This document shows, one piece after another, positions 44,253 through 53,808 of a stretch of DNA of 64,000 bases. Each line of letters starts with the position of its first letter. Positions within the stretch are counted from its first letter, which is position 1. Both the position numbers and the translations under genes were made by a program. Source of the DNA: JACJWR01 sp964474045 (GTDB taxonomy: Bacteria > Actinomycetota > Actinomycetes > S36-B12 > UBA10799); the NCBI GenBank assembly GCA_964474045.1, contig CAYYRC010000007.1:1-64000 (forward strand). Direction: 5' to 3'. The notes below the pieces were generated by a model. The model did not search any database. It was given only the letters and a program-made list of their open reading frames with translations, and was not told where the DNA came from.

Positions 44253-45196
44253 TCGTCGTGGCGGGCGAGGCCCTGATCGACGTCATCATCAGCCCCGACG
44301 GCACCATCCGAGCGGTCCCGGGCGGCGGGCCCTACAACGCCGCCCGAACCCTCGGCCGGCTAGGGGCCGACTGCACCTTCCTGGGCGTGCTGGCGGACGA
44401 CCGCTTCGGCCAGCTGCTGCGCCACGAGCTTGCCGCCGCCGGCGTCGAGCTGGGGTGCCAGCGGCCCACGCACGCCCCCAGCACCCTGGCAGTGGCGCAG
44501 CTGTCCGAGGGCGGCACCGCGGAGTACCGGTTCTACATCGAGGGCACGTCGCTGCCGATGCTGTCAGCACGAGAGGCCTGGTCCGGGCTGCCCGCATCCT
44601 TCGACGCCCTGCACGTCGGCACTCTCGGCATTCTGGTGGAGCCGACGGCGTCCGTGCTCGAGGCGCTGGTGGATGAGTACTCCAACCGGACGCTCATCAT
44701 GCTGGACCCCAACTGCCGGCCGGCGGTGGTGACCAACTATGAGCCCTTCCGCGACCGGGCCCTGCGCCTCATCGCCAAGGCCGATCTGATCAAGGTCAGC
44801 GACGACGACGTGGCCTTCCTCTTCCCGGAGGGCGGCTTCGAGCAGGTGCGCGACGGTGTCGTGGCGCGCGGCGGCGTCATCCTGCACAGCGCCGGCCCCG
44901 GGCCCATCGACGTGTTCACCCGGGACGGGAACGGCCAGGTGACGCCACCGACTGGCGACATCGTGGACACCGTCGGCGCCGGCGACATCTTCGGCGCGAC
45001 CGTGTTGTGGTCGCTGATGGAGTCCGGCTGGCGCAAAGGCGATCAGCTCGGCCTCGACGATGTGATGCCGGCCGTGCGGGTGGGCGCCGTGGCGGCGCAT
45101 CTGGCCTGCCAGCGCGCGGGGGCCGAGCCGCCGACGCGGGCCGAGTTGGGCGAGAGTGCGGCGGCTACTCCCCGCGCGGCGGCTCCAACACGCTGA
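44249..45196 (+). CDS. frcK: PfkB-family sugar kinase (fructokinase, FrcK-like)
   Basis: 315 residues, ribokinase fold. N-terminal GEALIDVI and GGGPYNAARTLGRLG, and the C-terminal DTVGAGDIFGA with the catalytic Asp, are intact. It would phosphorylate the imported ketose; fructose is inferred from the operon. GTGA overlap with the ATPase gene. Its last 32 bp overlap the convergent VOC gene. Confidence 0.9.
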   Translation: MIVVAGEALIDVIISPDGTIRAVPGGGPYNAARTLGRLGADCTFLGVLADDRFGQLLRHELAAAGVELGCQRPTHAPSTLAVAQLSEGGTAEYRFYIEGTSLPMLSAREAWSGLPASFDALHVGTLGILVEPTASVLEALVDEYSNRTLIMLDPNCRPAVVTNYEPFRDRALRLIAKADLIKVSDDDVAFLFPEGGFEQVRDGVVARGGVILHSAGPGPIDVFTRDGNGQVTPPTGDIVDTVGAGDIFGATVLWSLMESGWRKGDQLGLDDVMPAVRVGAVAAHLACQRAGAEPPTRAELGESAAATPRAAAPTR

Positions 45197-45938
45197 CGGC
45201 CGCGTGCTCCGGGTCGAGGACGTTGGCGATCGTGCCGATGTCCGGCATAGTCTGCGGCCCGAAGATGACGGTGGCGCCGCTCTCGGAGGCGAAGTCCACC
45301 GCCGCGGCGGCATCGTCGACTTCGAAGTAGATCGACCAGTAGCTGGGCGCCTCCGCCGGCACCTCGTCCGGCATAGCCATCAGACCGGCGAAGTCGGCAC
45401 CTTCGGCCACCCCCACGAGGCGGTAGTCCATCGGGACATCGGCCTTGGTGACCTTGGCCCCGAGCAGTTCGCGGTAGAAGTCCGTGGCGGCATCCAGGTC
45501 GCGGCTGAGCAACTCGTACCAGGCGACCGAGCCCCGGCCGGAGGTGAGCCCGAATCCCTTGTGCTCGCCCGGCTCGGACAGCCCGAACACCGCCCCGCCG
45601 GGGTCGGCCAAGACAGCGATCGAGCACATGTGGACGCCGCCGACGTCGACGGACATGGGCGGCATGTAGACCGTCGCCCCCAGCTGCGTCGCCCGTGCGA
45701 CGGCCGCGTCGATGTCGGTGCAGCCGAAGTAGACGGTCCAGCTGGACACGGGCATCTGCGCGGGCCGCGGCGCCATGCCGGCGGCGGGCTTGCCCTCCGC
45801 CGTCGCCATGATCCAGCCACCCGCGTCGGGGTGGGACTCGCCGTACTCCCAGCCCAGCAGCCCGGCGTAGAAGGAACGCTCCGCGTTCATGTCGGAAGCG
45901 GCCAGGTCAGCCCAGATGGGGGCTCCGATCAGTGACAT
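45165..45938 (-). CDS. Two-domain VOC (glyoxalase-like) protein
   Basis: 257 residues containing two VOC repeats: the first begins GAPIWADLAASDMNAERSFY, the second GSVAWYELLSRDLDAATDFY. Each ends in a PGGAVFGL- or AAVSVLEP-like strand. Related proteins are named hydroxylases or glyoxalases without firm evidence. The ATG at 45938 has TAGGGT 7 nt upstream. Confidence 0.87.
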   Translation of the reverse strand: MSLIGAPIWADLAASDMNAERSFYAGLLGWEYGESHPDAGGWIMATAEGKPAAGMAPRPAQMPVSSWTVYFGCTDIDAAVARATQLGATVYMPPMSVDVGGVHMCSIAVLADPGGAVFGLSEPGEHKGFGLTSGRGSVAWYELLSRDLDAATDFYRELLGAKVTKADVPMDYRLVGVAEGADFAGLMAMPDEVPAEAPSYWSIYFEVDDAAAAVDFASESGATVIFGPQTMPDIGTIANVLDPEHAAVSVLEPPRGE

Positions 45939-46032
45939 GGCCGCCACCCTAGGTGAGCCCCGGCGGCGATGTCATTCCGAGTCATTCCGACGTGGAGGGC
46001 CCTGTCGCTGGTCGCGACGCTAACCTGCACCC

Positions 46033-46938
46033 GTGGATCGGAGTCGGCGACTGGGACGTTGGGGTCCGGCCTGCTTGCCCGACCTGACCAGGCTGTGGGC
46101 CGCCTGCCTGCCCGCCGAGCACATCACGGCCGATGACCTGCGCCGGGTCCTCGCCGACGACGCCGGCCAGGTGATCGGCTCGGCCGACGGCGAGGCCGCC
46201 GTCGCGGTCCTCACCCGGCCGGGCCCCGACGGGAAGGCTGGGTTCGTGCGGCTGCTGCTCGTCGCCCCGGACCACCGGCGGGCCCGCCGCGGGACTGAGC
46301 TGCTGGCCGCCGCCGAGGAGTGGCTCAGCTCGCAGGGGGTGCCGACGGCCCAGCTGGGCGGCGAGTTCCCCGAGTACCTGTGGCCGGGGGTGGATGTGAG
46401 CAACGTGGGAGCTCAGGCCCTCGCCCAGCAGTGCGGCTACCGCGCCGTGGGCGCGGAGATCACCATGCGCATGCCGACCGACCGATTCCGCGCGGCTCCT
46501 CCGCCGGGCGTGACGGTCCGCTCGACATCGTCGGCGGACCGCCGCCACGGCGCGGCCCTGCGGGAGCTCGTCAGCGACGAATGGCCCCACTGGCTGCCGG
46601 TGCTGGATCGCGCAATCGCCCTGGGCACCGTGACGGGGGCCTTCGTCCCCGGCGACGGCGCCGGACCGCGGGCAGTGGGATTCGCTGCCCACTCCGCAGT
46701 CCGGGAGGGGTGGCTGGGCCCCGTCGGCACCCGCTCCGGCGACGGCGGGCGCGGCGTCGCGGCGGCAACCATCAGCGGCGCTCTGGCCGACCTGCGGGCC
46801 CGGGGCGCGCGGCGGACCGAGATCGCGTGGATGGGAATCCCGGGCTACTTCGCCGATCGCGGCGCCGAGTTCGCACACGGCTACCTGCACCTGCGCAAGG
46901 ACTTGGTCGGCGCCGGCGGCCAGCGCAGCCGCGGCTAG
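46033..46938 (+). CDS. GNAT acetyltransferase with tandem domains
   Basis: 301 residues. Two GNAT-like halves: the first has the acetyl-CoA loop region RLLLVAPDHRRARRGTELL (about 74-92), the second GPVGTRSGDGGRGVAAATISGALADLRARG (about 237-266). Mycothiol synthase MshD is also a double-GNAT protein, but MshD signatures are not evident, so no substrate is given. The GTG at 46033 has TAACCT 6 nt upstream. Confidence 0.8.
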   Translation: MDRSRRLGRWGPACLPDLTRLWAACLPAEHITADDLRRVLADDAGQVIGSADGEAAVAVLTRPGPDGKAGFVRLLLVAPDHRRARRGTELLAAAEEWLSSQGVPTAQLGGEFPEYLWPGVDVSNVGAQALAQQCGYRAVGAEITMRMPTDRFRAAPPPGVTVRSTSSADRRHGAALRELVSDEWPHWLPVLDRAIALGTVTGAFVPGDGAGPRAVGFAAHSAVREGWLGPVGTRSGDGGRGVAAATISGALADLRARGARRTEIAWMGIPGYFADRGAEFAHGYLHLRKDLVGAGGQRSRG

Positions 46939-47732
46939 AAGGTCCCGACGACCCAGACGATGGCCGGCGCGACCACGAGCGCCGGCAACAAGTCGCCGAC
47001 GGCGATCTCGCGGATGCGGAGCAGCCGCAGCGAGACGCCGACCAGCAACAGGCCGCCGGTAGCGGTCATCGCGGCGATCTCAGCATCGCCGAGCACCCCA
47101 CCCAGCGACCACCCCAGCACCGTCCAAAGGCCCTGGTAGACCCCCACAGCCAGCGCCGAGGCCGCCACCCCCCAACCGAGCGACGCTGCGAAGGCGATGG
47201 ACGCGAACCCGTCCAGCACGGCCTTGAGCGCCAGCTGGTCGATCCCGTCGCCCAAGCCGTCGGACAGCGCCCCCAGGATGCCGAGCGGCCCGATGCAGTA
47301 CACCAACGACGCGGTGACGAAACCCTCCACGAACCGGACCCCGCGGGCGTGCTCCGCGGCGGCTTGGTCGGCGGACTCGACGCCCGATGGGCGGGACTCG
47401 CCGCCACGACGCTTGGCCGTCGCACGCTGCAGCCGCTCACCCAGGGACTCCAGCCGCTGCTCGATGCGCAGCGCGGAGCCGACCAGCCCCCCGAGGAGCA
47501 CCGCCGCGAGCACGACCAGCAGCGCGCCGGAACCCACGACGGCGACCAGCGCCGGGTCGGCGACGGCCACGCACGACAGCCCCGCGACGAGCAGCACCAC
47601 CAGCCCCAGGCCATCAGTGACCAGCTGCCGCGTACGCTCCGACAGCCGATGCCCGAAGGCGACGCCGATCGCCGAGCCGACCAGGATTGCCACGACGTTG
47701 ACGATCGTTCCCAGCCCGACCACGTGGTTCAT
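46935..47732 (-). CDS. DUF554 membrane protein
   Basis: 265 residues, about seven hydrophobic segments. MNHVVGLGTIVNVVAILVGS at the start, EGFVTASLVYCIGPLGILGAL near 130 and LKAVLDGFASIAFAASLGWG near 160 are the conserved blocks of DUF554 (YdfK-like) proteins of unknown, possibly transport, function. A loop of about 35 charged residues lies in the middle. The start is by alignment; no clear ribosome site. Confidence 0.85.
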   Translation of the reverse strand: MNHVVGLGTIVNVVAILVGSAIGVAFGHRLSERTRQLVTDGLGLVVLLVAGLSCVAVADPALVAVVGSGALLVVLAAVLLGGLVGSALRIEQRLESLGERLQRATAKRRGGESRPSGVESADQAAAEHARGVRFVEGFVTASLVYCIGPLGILGALSDGLGDGIDQLALKAVLDGFASIAFAASLGWGVAASALAVGVYQGLWTVLGWSLGGVLGDAEIAAMTATGGLLLVGVSLRLLRIREIAVGDLLPALVVAPAIVWVVGTF

Positions 47733-47789
47733 CGTAGAGGGGTCCCGGAGCCGTCGGATCGCGCGGCAAGTCGCGAGTAGGCTCGGACC

Positions 47790-48689
47790 ATGGACGCGAC
47801 GCTGCTGTCCACAGATGCCGGGCAGGTGGAGGTCTCCGACCGCGGGGACGGCCCGCCCGTCCTCGTCCTGCATGGCTCGCCGGGCGGAATCGACGTCGCC
47901 GAGCTCATGGGGCGCTTCCTGCGCATCCGCGGGTTCCGGGTGATCGCCATCTCCCGGCCCGGCTACCTGGGCACTCCGCTGCGGCCGGGCAACCGCGACC
48001 CGGAGGGGCAGGCCGATCTGGCGGCCGCGGTGCTCGATGAGCTCGGCGTCGAGCGGGCGGGAGTGCTCGGCTGGTCCGGAGCGGGGCCCATGGCCTACTC
48101 GCTGGCGGCGCTCCACCCGGCTCGAGTGGCCGCCCTGGCGCTGGTGGCGGCGGTCAGCCGACCCGACGACTGGCAGCCCGGCGTGATGGACCGCCTCCTC
48201 TTCGACACCGCGGCCGGTCGCTTCACCATTCGCCAGACACTGCGCTGGCTGCCGTCGACCATCATCGACATCGGCCTTGCCGCCCAGGGCAACCTGACCA
48301 ACGCTGAGCGCCACGAGCTTCTTGCAGCCGTCGAGGCCGACCCTCGGCGACGTGATTTCACGCTGGACCTGGTGGCGGCTCTCGCGGCCGCGGGCAGCCG
48401 GAGCGCGGGCACCGCCAACGACCAGCGCGTCTTCGCCGAGCTGGGCGACCTTCCGCTAGCTGCCATCACCACGCCGACCCTGCTGATCCACGGCGACGCC
48501 GACATCGCCGTGGAGCTCGCCGACTCCCAGTTCGCCGCCCAGCAGATCACGGGCGCCCGGCTTGTGGTCGTCCCCCGCGGGACTCACATGTGCCTCTTCG
48601 CCGATGAGCGCGACCGAGCCCTGCAGGACCTCGTGGCCGACTTCCTGGGTGCGGAGCTGTCCCGCAGGGCAGTGATGCCCGGCCTCTGA
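47790..48689 (+). CDS. Alpha/beta hydrolase
   Basis: 299 residues. VLVLHGSPGG (oxyanion region), ISRPGYLGTP, nucleophile elbow LGWSGAGPMAYS (Ser), acid in IHGDADIAV and His in PRGTHMCLF. The GWSGAG elbow and PGYLGTP are typical of proline iminopeptidase/epoxide hydrolase-like members. Substrate unknown. The ATG has TAGGCT 6 nt upstream. Confidence 0.87.
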   Translation: MDATLLSTDAGQVEVSDRGDGPPVLVLHGSPGGIDVAELMGRFLRIRGFRVIAISRPGYLGTPLRPGNRDPEGQADLAAAVLDELGVERAGVLGWSGAGPMAYSLAALHPARVAALALVAAVSRPDDWQPGVMDRLLFDTAAGRFTIRQTLRWLPSTIIDIGLAAQGNLTNAERHELLAAVEADPRRRDFTLDLVAALAAAGSRSAGTANDQRVFAELGDLPLAAITTPTLLIHGDADIAVELADSQFAAQQITGARLVVVPRGTHMCLFADERDRALQDLVADFLGAELSRRAVMPGL

Positions 48690-48736
48690 GCTTTACCAGA
48701 TCGGCGTCATCTTCGAGTGGACTCACGTCCCGCGTG

Positions 48737-48761
48737 TCGGGAAGACTGCTGGCGTTCCCGA
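48737..48761. promoter_or_regulatory. Inverted repeat upstream of the secreted esterase
   Basis: TCGGGAA (48737-48743) and TTCCCGA (48755-48761) are perfect reverse complements with an 11-nt spacer, just before the Shine-Dalgarno GGAAGGTGG of the next gene. It may be an operator or a leader hairpin. Confidence 0.5.
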
Positions 48762-48777
48762 TGGAAGGTGGCGTGTC

Positions 48778-51700
48778 ATGCGTCGAGTGGTGTCTGTTGC
48801 GTTGTCGGCCCTATCGCTGACGGCCTTCTCACTGGCGCTGGCGCCGCCGTCCCAGGCCGCTCAGCCTGCGGGACTCTCCGAGCAGATCAGCTCGCTGCTG
48901 ACCACGCCCGGGGCCACCGGGGCTGCTACGTCCCCGGCACAGTCGCAGCGCTCGACGCCGGGGCTCGTCGCCGAGGCTGCGCCGCAGCCTCAGAACGGCT
49001 CCGACGTGGTCGTCACGGTCGCCTCCTGGCCGGCTGACCCGGTGCTGCAGTCCAACGCCCACTACCCGATCGCGATCCACGTGGACAGCGGCGCCAGCCC
49101 TGCCGCGGGCCTGAAGGTGGGCTTCCAGTACCTACCCGACGGCGGCACCTGGACCGACGCCGGCCTGCCGCTCGGCGGCCCCGCGACCTTCACCCCGGGA
49201 CGTGACATCCCGACGCCGACCTACATCACCCCCGCCGCCACCACCGACGCGTCCGGGAACGCCAACGCCACCCTGGTGGCGCCCACGGCGGCGCAGACCG
49301 GCGTCACCTTCCGCGCCGTTGTCCTGGGCAAGGCCTCCACCCCCGCAACATCCGGCGCCTACGACGTCGTCATCGGCTCCAACAGCCTCTACAACCCGCC
49401 CGCCTACAGCAACGACCCCAACGCCGCGGGCAACGCGATGCCAACGCAGCCCGGCGTGCTCATCAAGGCGCAGAAGCTGGACCCGGCCGGAGCGACGATC
49501 GAGGACCAGCCGCTGCAGTACCCCGGCATCGCCGCCAACAACCCGCTGAAGCCCGCCGAGCCGCTGGTGGTGCCGCAGGTCGCCGGCGCAGGCGCTCCGC
49601 CCTGCTTCTACCGCCAGGTCACCTCGGATCCCTGCGTCGTAGGCAGCACCGACGGCAACGGCAACACCCTGCCGAGCGACAAGCAGGCGGACCAGTACCG
49701 CATCCTCTACTCCGACCAGCGGTTCATCCCCAACCCGCCGCCGTTCACCGACCAGCGCTCGCTGGGCCGCGACCAGGAGATCCTGGAGGCCGCCAGCGCG
49801 CTGGTGATCGTGCCCAAGAACGCCACCGCCTCCTCCAAGGTCGTGGCCTGGGACCACCCGACGATCGGCCAGGCCGACCAGTGCTCGGTCACGCGTGGCT
49901 TCGCCCTGATCGACATGCCGGTGATCGGCGGGCAGTCCAACGGCGGCGCCCAGATCAACGCCGGTGACATGAGCTTCTTCATGGAGCAGACCCTGGCCGC
50001 GGGCAACATCATCGTGATGCCGGACTACATGGGCATCGGGGTGAACGGCCCCACCCAGTTCAAGAAGTCCTACGCGATCGGCCAGCAGGAGGCCCGTGAC
50101 AACTTCTACGCCATCAAGGCCCTGCAGGCCACCGCCGGCAAGGTGCCCGGCTGGAACGGTGTGGGCGCCGGCGACGAGACCTGGACCGGCACCGACTTCG
50201 TGGCCATGGGCCACAGCCAGGGCGGCCACGCCGCCATGTGGACCGGCGTCGAGAGCCAGCGCGACTGGGCCAAGCGGCTCGGACTCAACCTCAAGGGCGT
50301 GGTGGCTGCCGCGCCGGCCACGGACCTGGTGCAGATCGTCAGCAACCAGTGGGAGGGCTACGCCGGCTGGGTGCTCGGCCCGGAGTTGATCCAGACCTAT
50401 GTGTCGATCAGCCCGGAGTTGACCGCCTTCGGCCTGTCGCACAACGTGCTGACCGAGACCGGCATGGCCGAGCTGCCCTACTACACGACCCTGTGCACCA
50501 CGCAGGCGTTCGCGGACTCCACCCGCTTCGTTCCCAAGGGCATCAACTTCCTGCAGGACCCGGCGGACCCCAAGTACACCCCGTCGTACGCCGCGTGGGC
50601 GCCGCTCTTCGGCCAGCAGACGCCGATCCCCACGTATGACCCGAACAAGCCCGACCAGAACTCCTTCCCGCGCGACCTGCCGTTCCTGCTGCTGTCCGGC
50701 ACCGCCGACAACATCGTGGTCTCGCAGATCAACGCGGCGATGCAGCAGGCCTTCTGCCTCATGGATGACGCCTCCGGCAAGCCGGTCGTACCTTTCCGGG
50801 CTTCCTGGTCGCCGACCATGACCGGTCTGAACACGCCGCCGGCCGTGTCCTTCAAGGGCTCCTTCACGGGCAGCACCCTGATTGTCGACTCCCTCACAGG
50901 TGGCACTGGGGCGCCGTACACAAAGATCATCAAGGCGGTATCACCGGCGAGCAGCACGCAGGCCTTCCAGAACCTAGGCAAGGTCAACGTCGGCGACACG
51001 CTCGTGAGCTACGGCCCCGACGCCAACACTCAGACGCCCGCCCCGGCCGACATCAAGGTGGCATCGATCGACTACAACACCCAGGTCGTGACCTTCAACC
51101 AGGCGATCACCCCCACCGGGACTACCCTCGTGTTCCAGCCCAGGAACCCCGGCCCGCTCGCTGTCAACACCGAGGTGCAGTGGGTCGTGGGAACGGCGTT
51201 TGAACAGTCGGTGCAGTCCGCGACAATCACCGCGCTCGGCACCGGCAAGGGCGGTGTTGGCACGTACCAGCTGGACCGCAGCCCGGACAAGGCGCCGCGG
51301 GCCGGCATGTTCCAGGTTGAGTCCTACATCACCGGACCGGGCGCCGCCTCGCCGGTCTCCAACCAGCAGGCCCCGGATCACCTCAACCCGCTGACGTTCC
51401 CCTTCACCACCGCAAGCGCCGCCGGGTCGATCGCGGCCCAGGCAGTCTCATACGCGGTTGTGAAGGAGAGCTACATCAGCCACCCGGTGGTGCTGTATTT
51501 CGACAAGGATCTGCCGGCTGAGTTCGTCGCCGGAGCCAACGTGGTCGTCAGCAACATGCCGCTGCTCAAGAAGGGCAAGGACACCGTCGATCCCAACGGC
51601 AACCAGAAGCTGACCGCCGTGAATCAGGAGGCCCGCACGGTCACGTTCTCGGCTGGCGGCCTGCCTGATGTGACTCCCCAGACGGTGCTCAAGCCGATGG

Positions 51701-53505
51701 CGACGGTCGCCACCGACGCCGCGGTGACGTACAACAACGCCCCCAGCGAGCTGCTCGGCTTCACCGCCGACGTCTTCGCCGGCAAGGAGATCAACGCGGA
51801 CTGCCACGAGGTTGACGAGCAGCGCCCGACCAGCCCGCCAGGCGCGGGACCGTCGCAGGGGATGACCTGGTACGACTTCCCCAACGGCGAGTTCAGCCCC
51901 ACCAAGTTGCCGGATCCCTCGAAGGAGATCTTCTACAAGTCGTGGGGATCCGGTGCGCTCCCGCCGCCGACGGACCAGAACGCCCAGCCTGCCCTTGGGC
52001 TGCTGTTCCTCAACACGTCGCTTGAACCCGCCAAGACGACCGCGGCGGAGTCTGGCTGTGCGCTCACCTGGAAACCGGTGACGGACTACGCCATGAACAA
52101 GCGGCCACCCAACCCGGACTGCACCCAGTACGGCCTGTGGCCCTACGGCAAGTTCACCTACTCCAGCCATGACGTCAGCAAGGGGCTGTGGGGAACGTAC
52201 CCGAACAACGGCCAGCAGCAGCGGATCCCGGTGGGTCCGTCCGCGGGCCAGACGGTCTACGTGCCGATCGATCCGACGCGGGTGTGCGACACCCGCCTGG
52301 CGTGCCCGGGTGCGAGTGTGGCGCCCGTGCCCGGCGGCGGCTCGATCACCTTCGACCTGGACAAGGGCATCAACGTCCAGACCGGCCAGATCGTCAAGAA
52401 CGACGTGATCCCCGCCGACGCGACCGCGGTGGCGTACAACATCACCGCGATCAACACGAGCAGCCGCGGCTGGTTCGCCGTGATGCCGCCCAGCGAGGCA
52501 TCTGCCTCGGCGTCGTCGATCAACTGGCCGGATGCCGGACAGGTCGTGGCCAACGGCCTGACCGTCAAGTCCGGACCAGAGCGCCAGACGAAGGTGCAGA
52601 ACGGTGCCGCGACGGCCACCGACATGGCCTTCGACGTGGTCGGGTACTTCATCGACCCCGCCAAGGCGGTCACGCCGGGCCAGCTGTTCCACCCGATGAC
52701 CCCGCAGCGCGTGTTCGACTCGCGGACGTCCGGTCCGGGCGGCACGCCGGACCCGATCCAACCCGGTGACCAGAACTCGCGCGTGGTCAAGGTCAACCAG
52801 CCGCTGCCGGCCGACGCCAAGGCGGTCGCCTACAACATCGTGGCGGTGGACACCCCGGCCCGAGGCTTCTTCGCGGTGACGCCCGGCGATGTGGTCACGT
52901 ACGACGCCTCGACCATCAACTGGGCCGGTCCCGGCTACGTCATCGCCAACGGCCAGTTCTCGAAGATCGCCAACGACGGCACGATCCGGGTGTTCAACGG
53001 ATCGTCCCTGCCGACCAACGCGATCATCGACATCACCGGCTACTTCACGGACGAGGCCAGTTCCTTCAGCGGGAACTACTTCTTCCCGATCGTGCCCGCC
53101 CGCGCCTACGACTCGAGGGCACCGCAACCGCAACCGGGCGCCCTCAACGGCGGCAGCTCGATCAACGTCAGCCTGGCTGACGGTCGCAACCTGACCACCG
53201 GTGCGGTGGAACGGCCCAATGTGGTCCCCTCGGATGCGACCGCGGTGAACTACAACATCACGGCGATCAACACCACGAGCCGCGGCTGGTTCGAGGTCGC
53301 GCCGTCAGGTACACCGCCGACGGGTACGAGCTCGATCAACTGGCCCTGGGCCAACGACGTGATCGGCAACGGCCTGACGGTCGGGCTGGGCCTCTACCAG
53401 AACCCGCAGCCGCCCAACCAGCTGCAGAACCGCAGCATCAGGGTCACCAGCGGCGCGTCGGGACCCACGAACCTGACGGTCGACACCTACGGCTACTTCC
53501 GCTAG
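48778..53505 (+). CDS. Very large secreted esterase/lipase-like protein with three C-terminal repeats
   Basis: 1575 residues. Signal peptide (about 1-28, cleavage after SQA), a beta-rich immunoglobulin-like region (about 75-200), then an alpha/beta hydrolase region with IVMPDYMGIG, nucleophile elbow MGHSQGGHA (Ser about 480) and acid in LSGTADNIV (Asp about 644). From about 680 to 1010 there is a beta-rich insertion; the candidate catalytic His lies after it. Three related repeats follow (about 1158-1297, 1302-1430, 1434-1575), each with PxRxxDSR, ATAVxYNITAINT, SSINW and GYF; this is the repeat of many actinobacterial exported proteins. GGAAGGTGG precedes the ATG. Confidence 0.85.
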   Translation: MRRVVSVALSALSLTAFSLALAPPSQAAQPAGLSEQISSLLTTPGATGAATSPAQSQRSTPGLVAEAAPQPQNGSDVVVTVASWPADPVLQSNAHYPIAIHVDSGASPAAGLKVGFQYLPDGGTWTDAGLPLGGPATFTPGRDIPTPTYITPAATTDASGNANATLVAPTAAQTGVTFRAVVLGKASTPATSGAYDVVIGSNSLYNPPAYSNDPNAAGNAMPTQPGVLIKAQKLDPAGATIEDQPLQYPGIAANNPLKPAEPLVVPQVAGAGAPPCFYRQVTSDPCVVGSTDGNGNTLPSDKQADQYRILYSDQRFIPNPPPFTDQRSLGRDQEILEAASALVIVPKNATASSKVVAWDHPTIGQADQCSVTRGFALIDMPVIGGQSNGGAQINAGDMSFFMEQTLAAGNIIVMPDYMGIGVNGPTQFKKSYAIGQQEARDNFYAIKALQATAGKVPGWNGVGAGDETWTGTDFVAMGHSQGGHAAMWTGVESQRDWAKRLGLNLKGVVAAAPATDLVQIVSNQWEGYAGWVLGPELIQTYVSISPELTAFGLSHNVLTETGMAELPYYTTLCTTQAFADSTRFVPKGINFLQDPADPKYTPSYAAWAPLFGQQTPIPTYDPNKPDQNSFPRDLPFLLLSGTADNIVVSQINAAMQQAFCLMDDASGKPVVPFRASWSPTMTGLNTPPAVSFKGSFTGSTLIVDSLTGGTGAPYTKIIKAVSPASSTQAFQNLGKVNVGDTLVSYGPDANTQTPAPADIKVASIDYNTQVVTFNQAITPTGTTLVFQPRNPGPLAVNTEVQWVVGTAFEQSVQSATITALGTGKGGVGTYQLDRSPDKAPRAGMFQVESYITGPGAASPVSNQQAPDHLNPLTFPFTTASAAGSIAAQAVSYAVVKESYISHPVVLYFDKDLPAEFVAGANVVVSNMPLLKKGKDTVDPNGNQKLTAVNQEARTVTFSAGGLPDVTPQTVLKPMATVATDAAVTYNNAPSELLGFTADVFAGKEINADCHEVDEQRPTSPPGAGPSQGMTWYDFPNGEFSPTKLPDPSKEIFYKSWGSGALPPPTDQNAQPALGLLFLNTSLEPAKTTAAESGCALTWKPVTDYAMNKRPPNPDCTQYGLWPYGKFTYSSHDVSKGLWGTYPNNGQQQRIPVGPSAGQTVYVPIDPTRVCDTRLACPGASVAPVPGGGSITFDLDKGINVQTGQIVKNDVIPADATAVAYNITAINTSSRGWFAVMPPSEASASASSINWPDAGQVVANGLTVKSGPERQTKVQNGAATATDMAFDVVGYFIDPAKAVTPGQLFHPMTPQRVFDSRTSGPGGTPDPIQPGDQNSRVVKVNQPLPADAKAVAYNIVAVDTPARGFFAVTPGDVVTYDASTINWAGPGYVIANGQFSKIANDGTIRVFNGSSLPTNAIIDITGYFTDEASSFSGNYFFPIVPARAYDSRAPQPQPGALNGGSSINVSLADGRNLTTGAVERPNVVPSDATAVNYNITAINTTSRGWFEVAPSGTPPTGTSSINWPWANDVIGNGLTVGLGLYQNPQPPNQLQNRSIRVTSGASGPTNLTVDTYGYFR

Positions 53506-53808
53506 CCGCAGACAAAACGGCGGCCCACCGATCGAGATCGGTGGGCCGTCGCCCCTCCCCCTGTGGACCAGTCCCCCCGGCCCTGGGCCCGGACTCCGCG
53601 GCGCGACACCCCACCGGCCTCGCCGCCCAGAATCCTCCGTGCATGTACAACCTAGGCGCGGGGGGCTGGACGGGGTATCGGTAGAAGTAACCAACGCCAT
53701 CCAATGGCCGGAGGGGTGACCGGTACCGCGTGCGGCTGCGTGGAGGGCGCGCCCACGGCACACTGAGGTGTCGTCGCCAGACGGCGGTGCCAGAAGGGGG
53801 TGGAGGCT
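53506..53808. other. Non-coding interval with terminator and regulator promoter
   Basis: 303 bp without a supported gene. It begins with the esterase terminator hairpin. The rest should hold the promoter of the FHA-LuxR gene, but I see no convincing -10/-35 pair. The weak frames here are GC-frame shadows. Confidence 0.6.
53519..53550 (+). terminator. Terminator hairpin of the secreted esterase gene
   Basis: CGGCCCACCGAT (53521-53532) pairs perfectly with ATCGGTGGGCCG (53537-53548) around CGAG, extended by a G-U and a G-C pair. It starts 14 nt after the stop. No T-tract follows, as is common in high-GC actinobacteria. Confidence 0.8.

Noticed and set aside
51448..53133. 561-residue minus-strand open frame
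   Set aside because: Antisense to the esterase repeats; Arg/Val/Gly/His-rich shadow.
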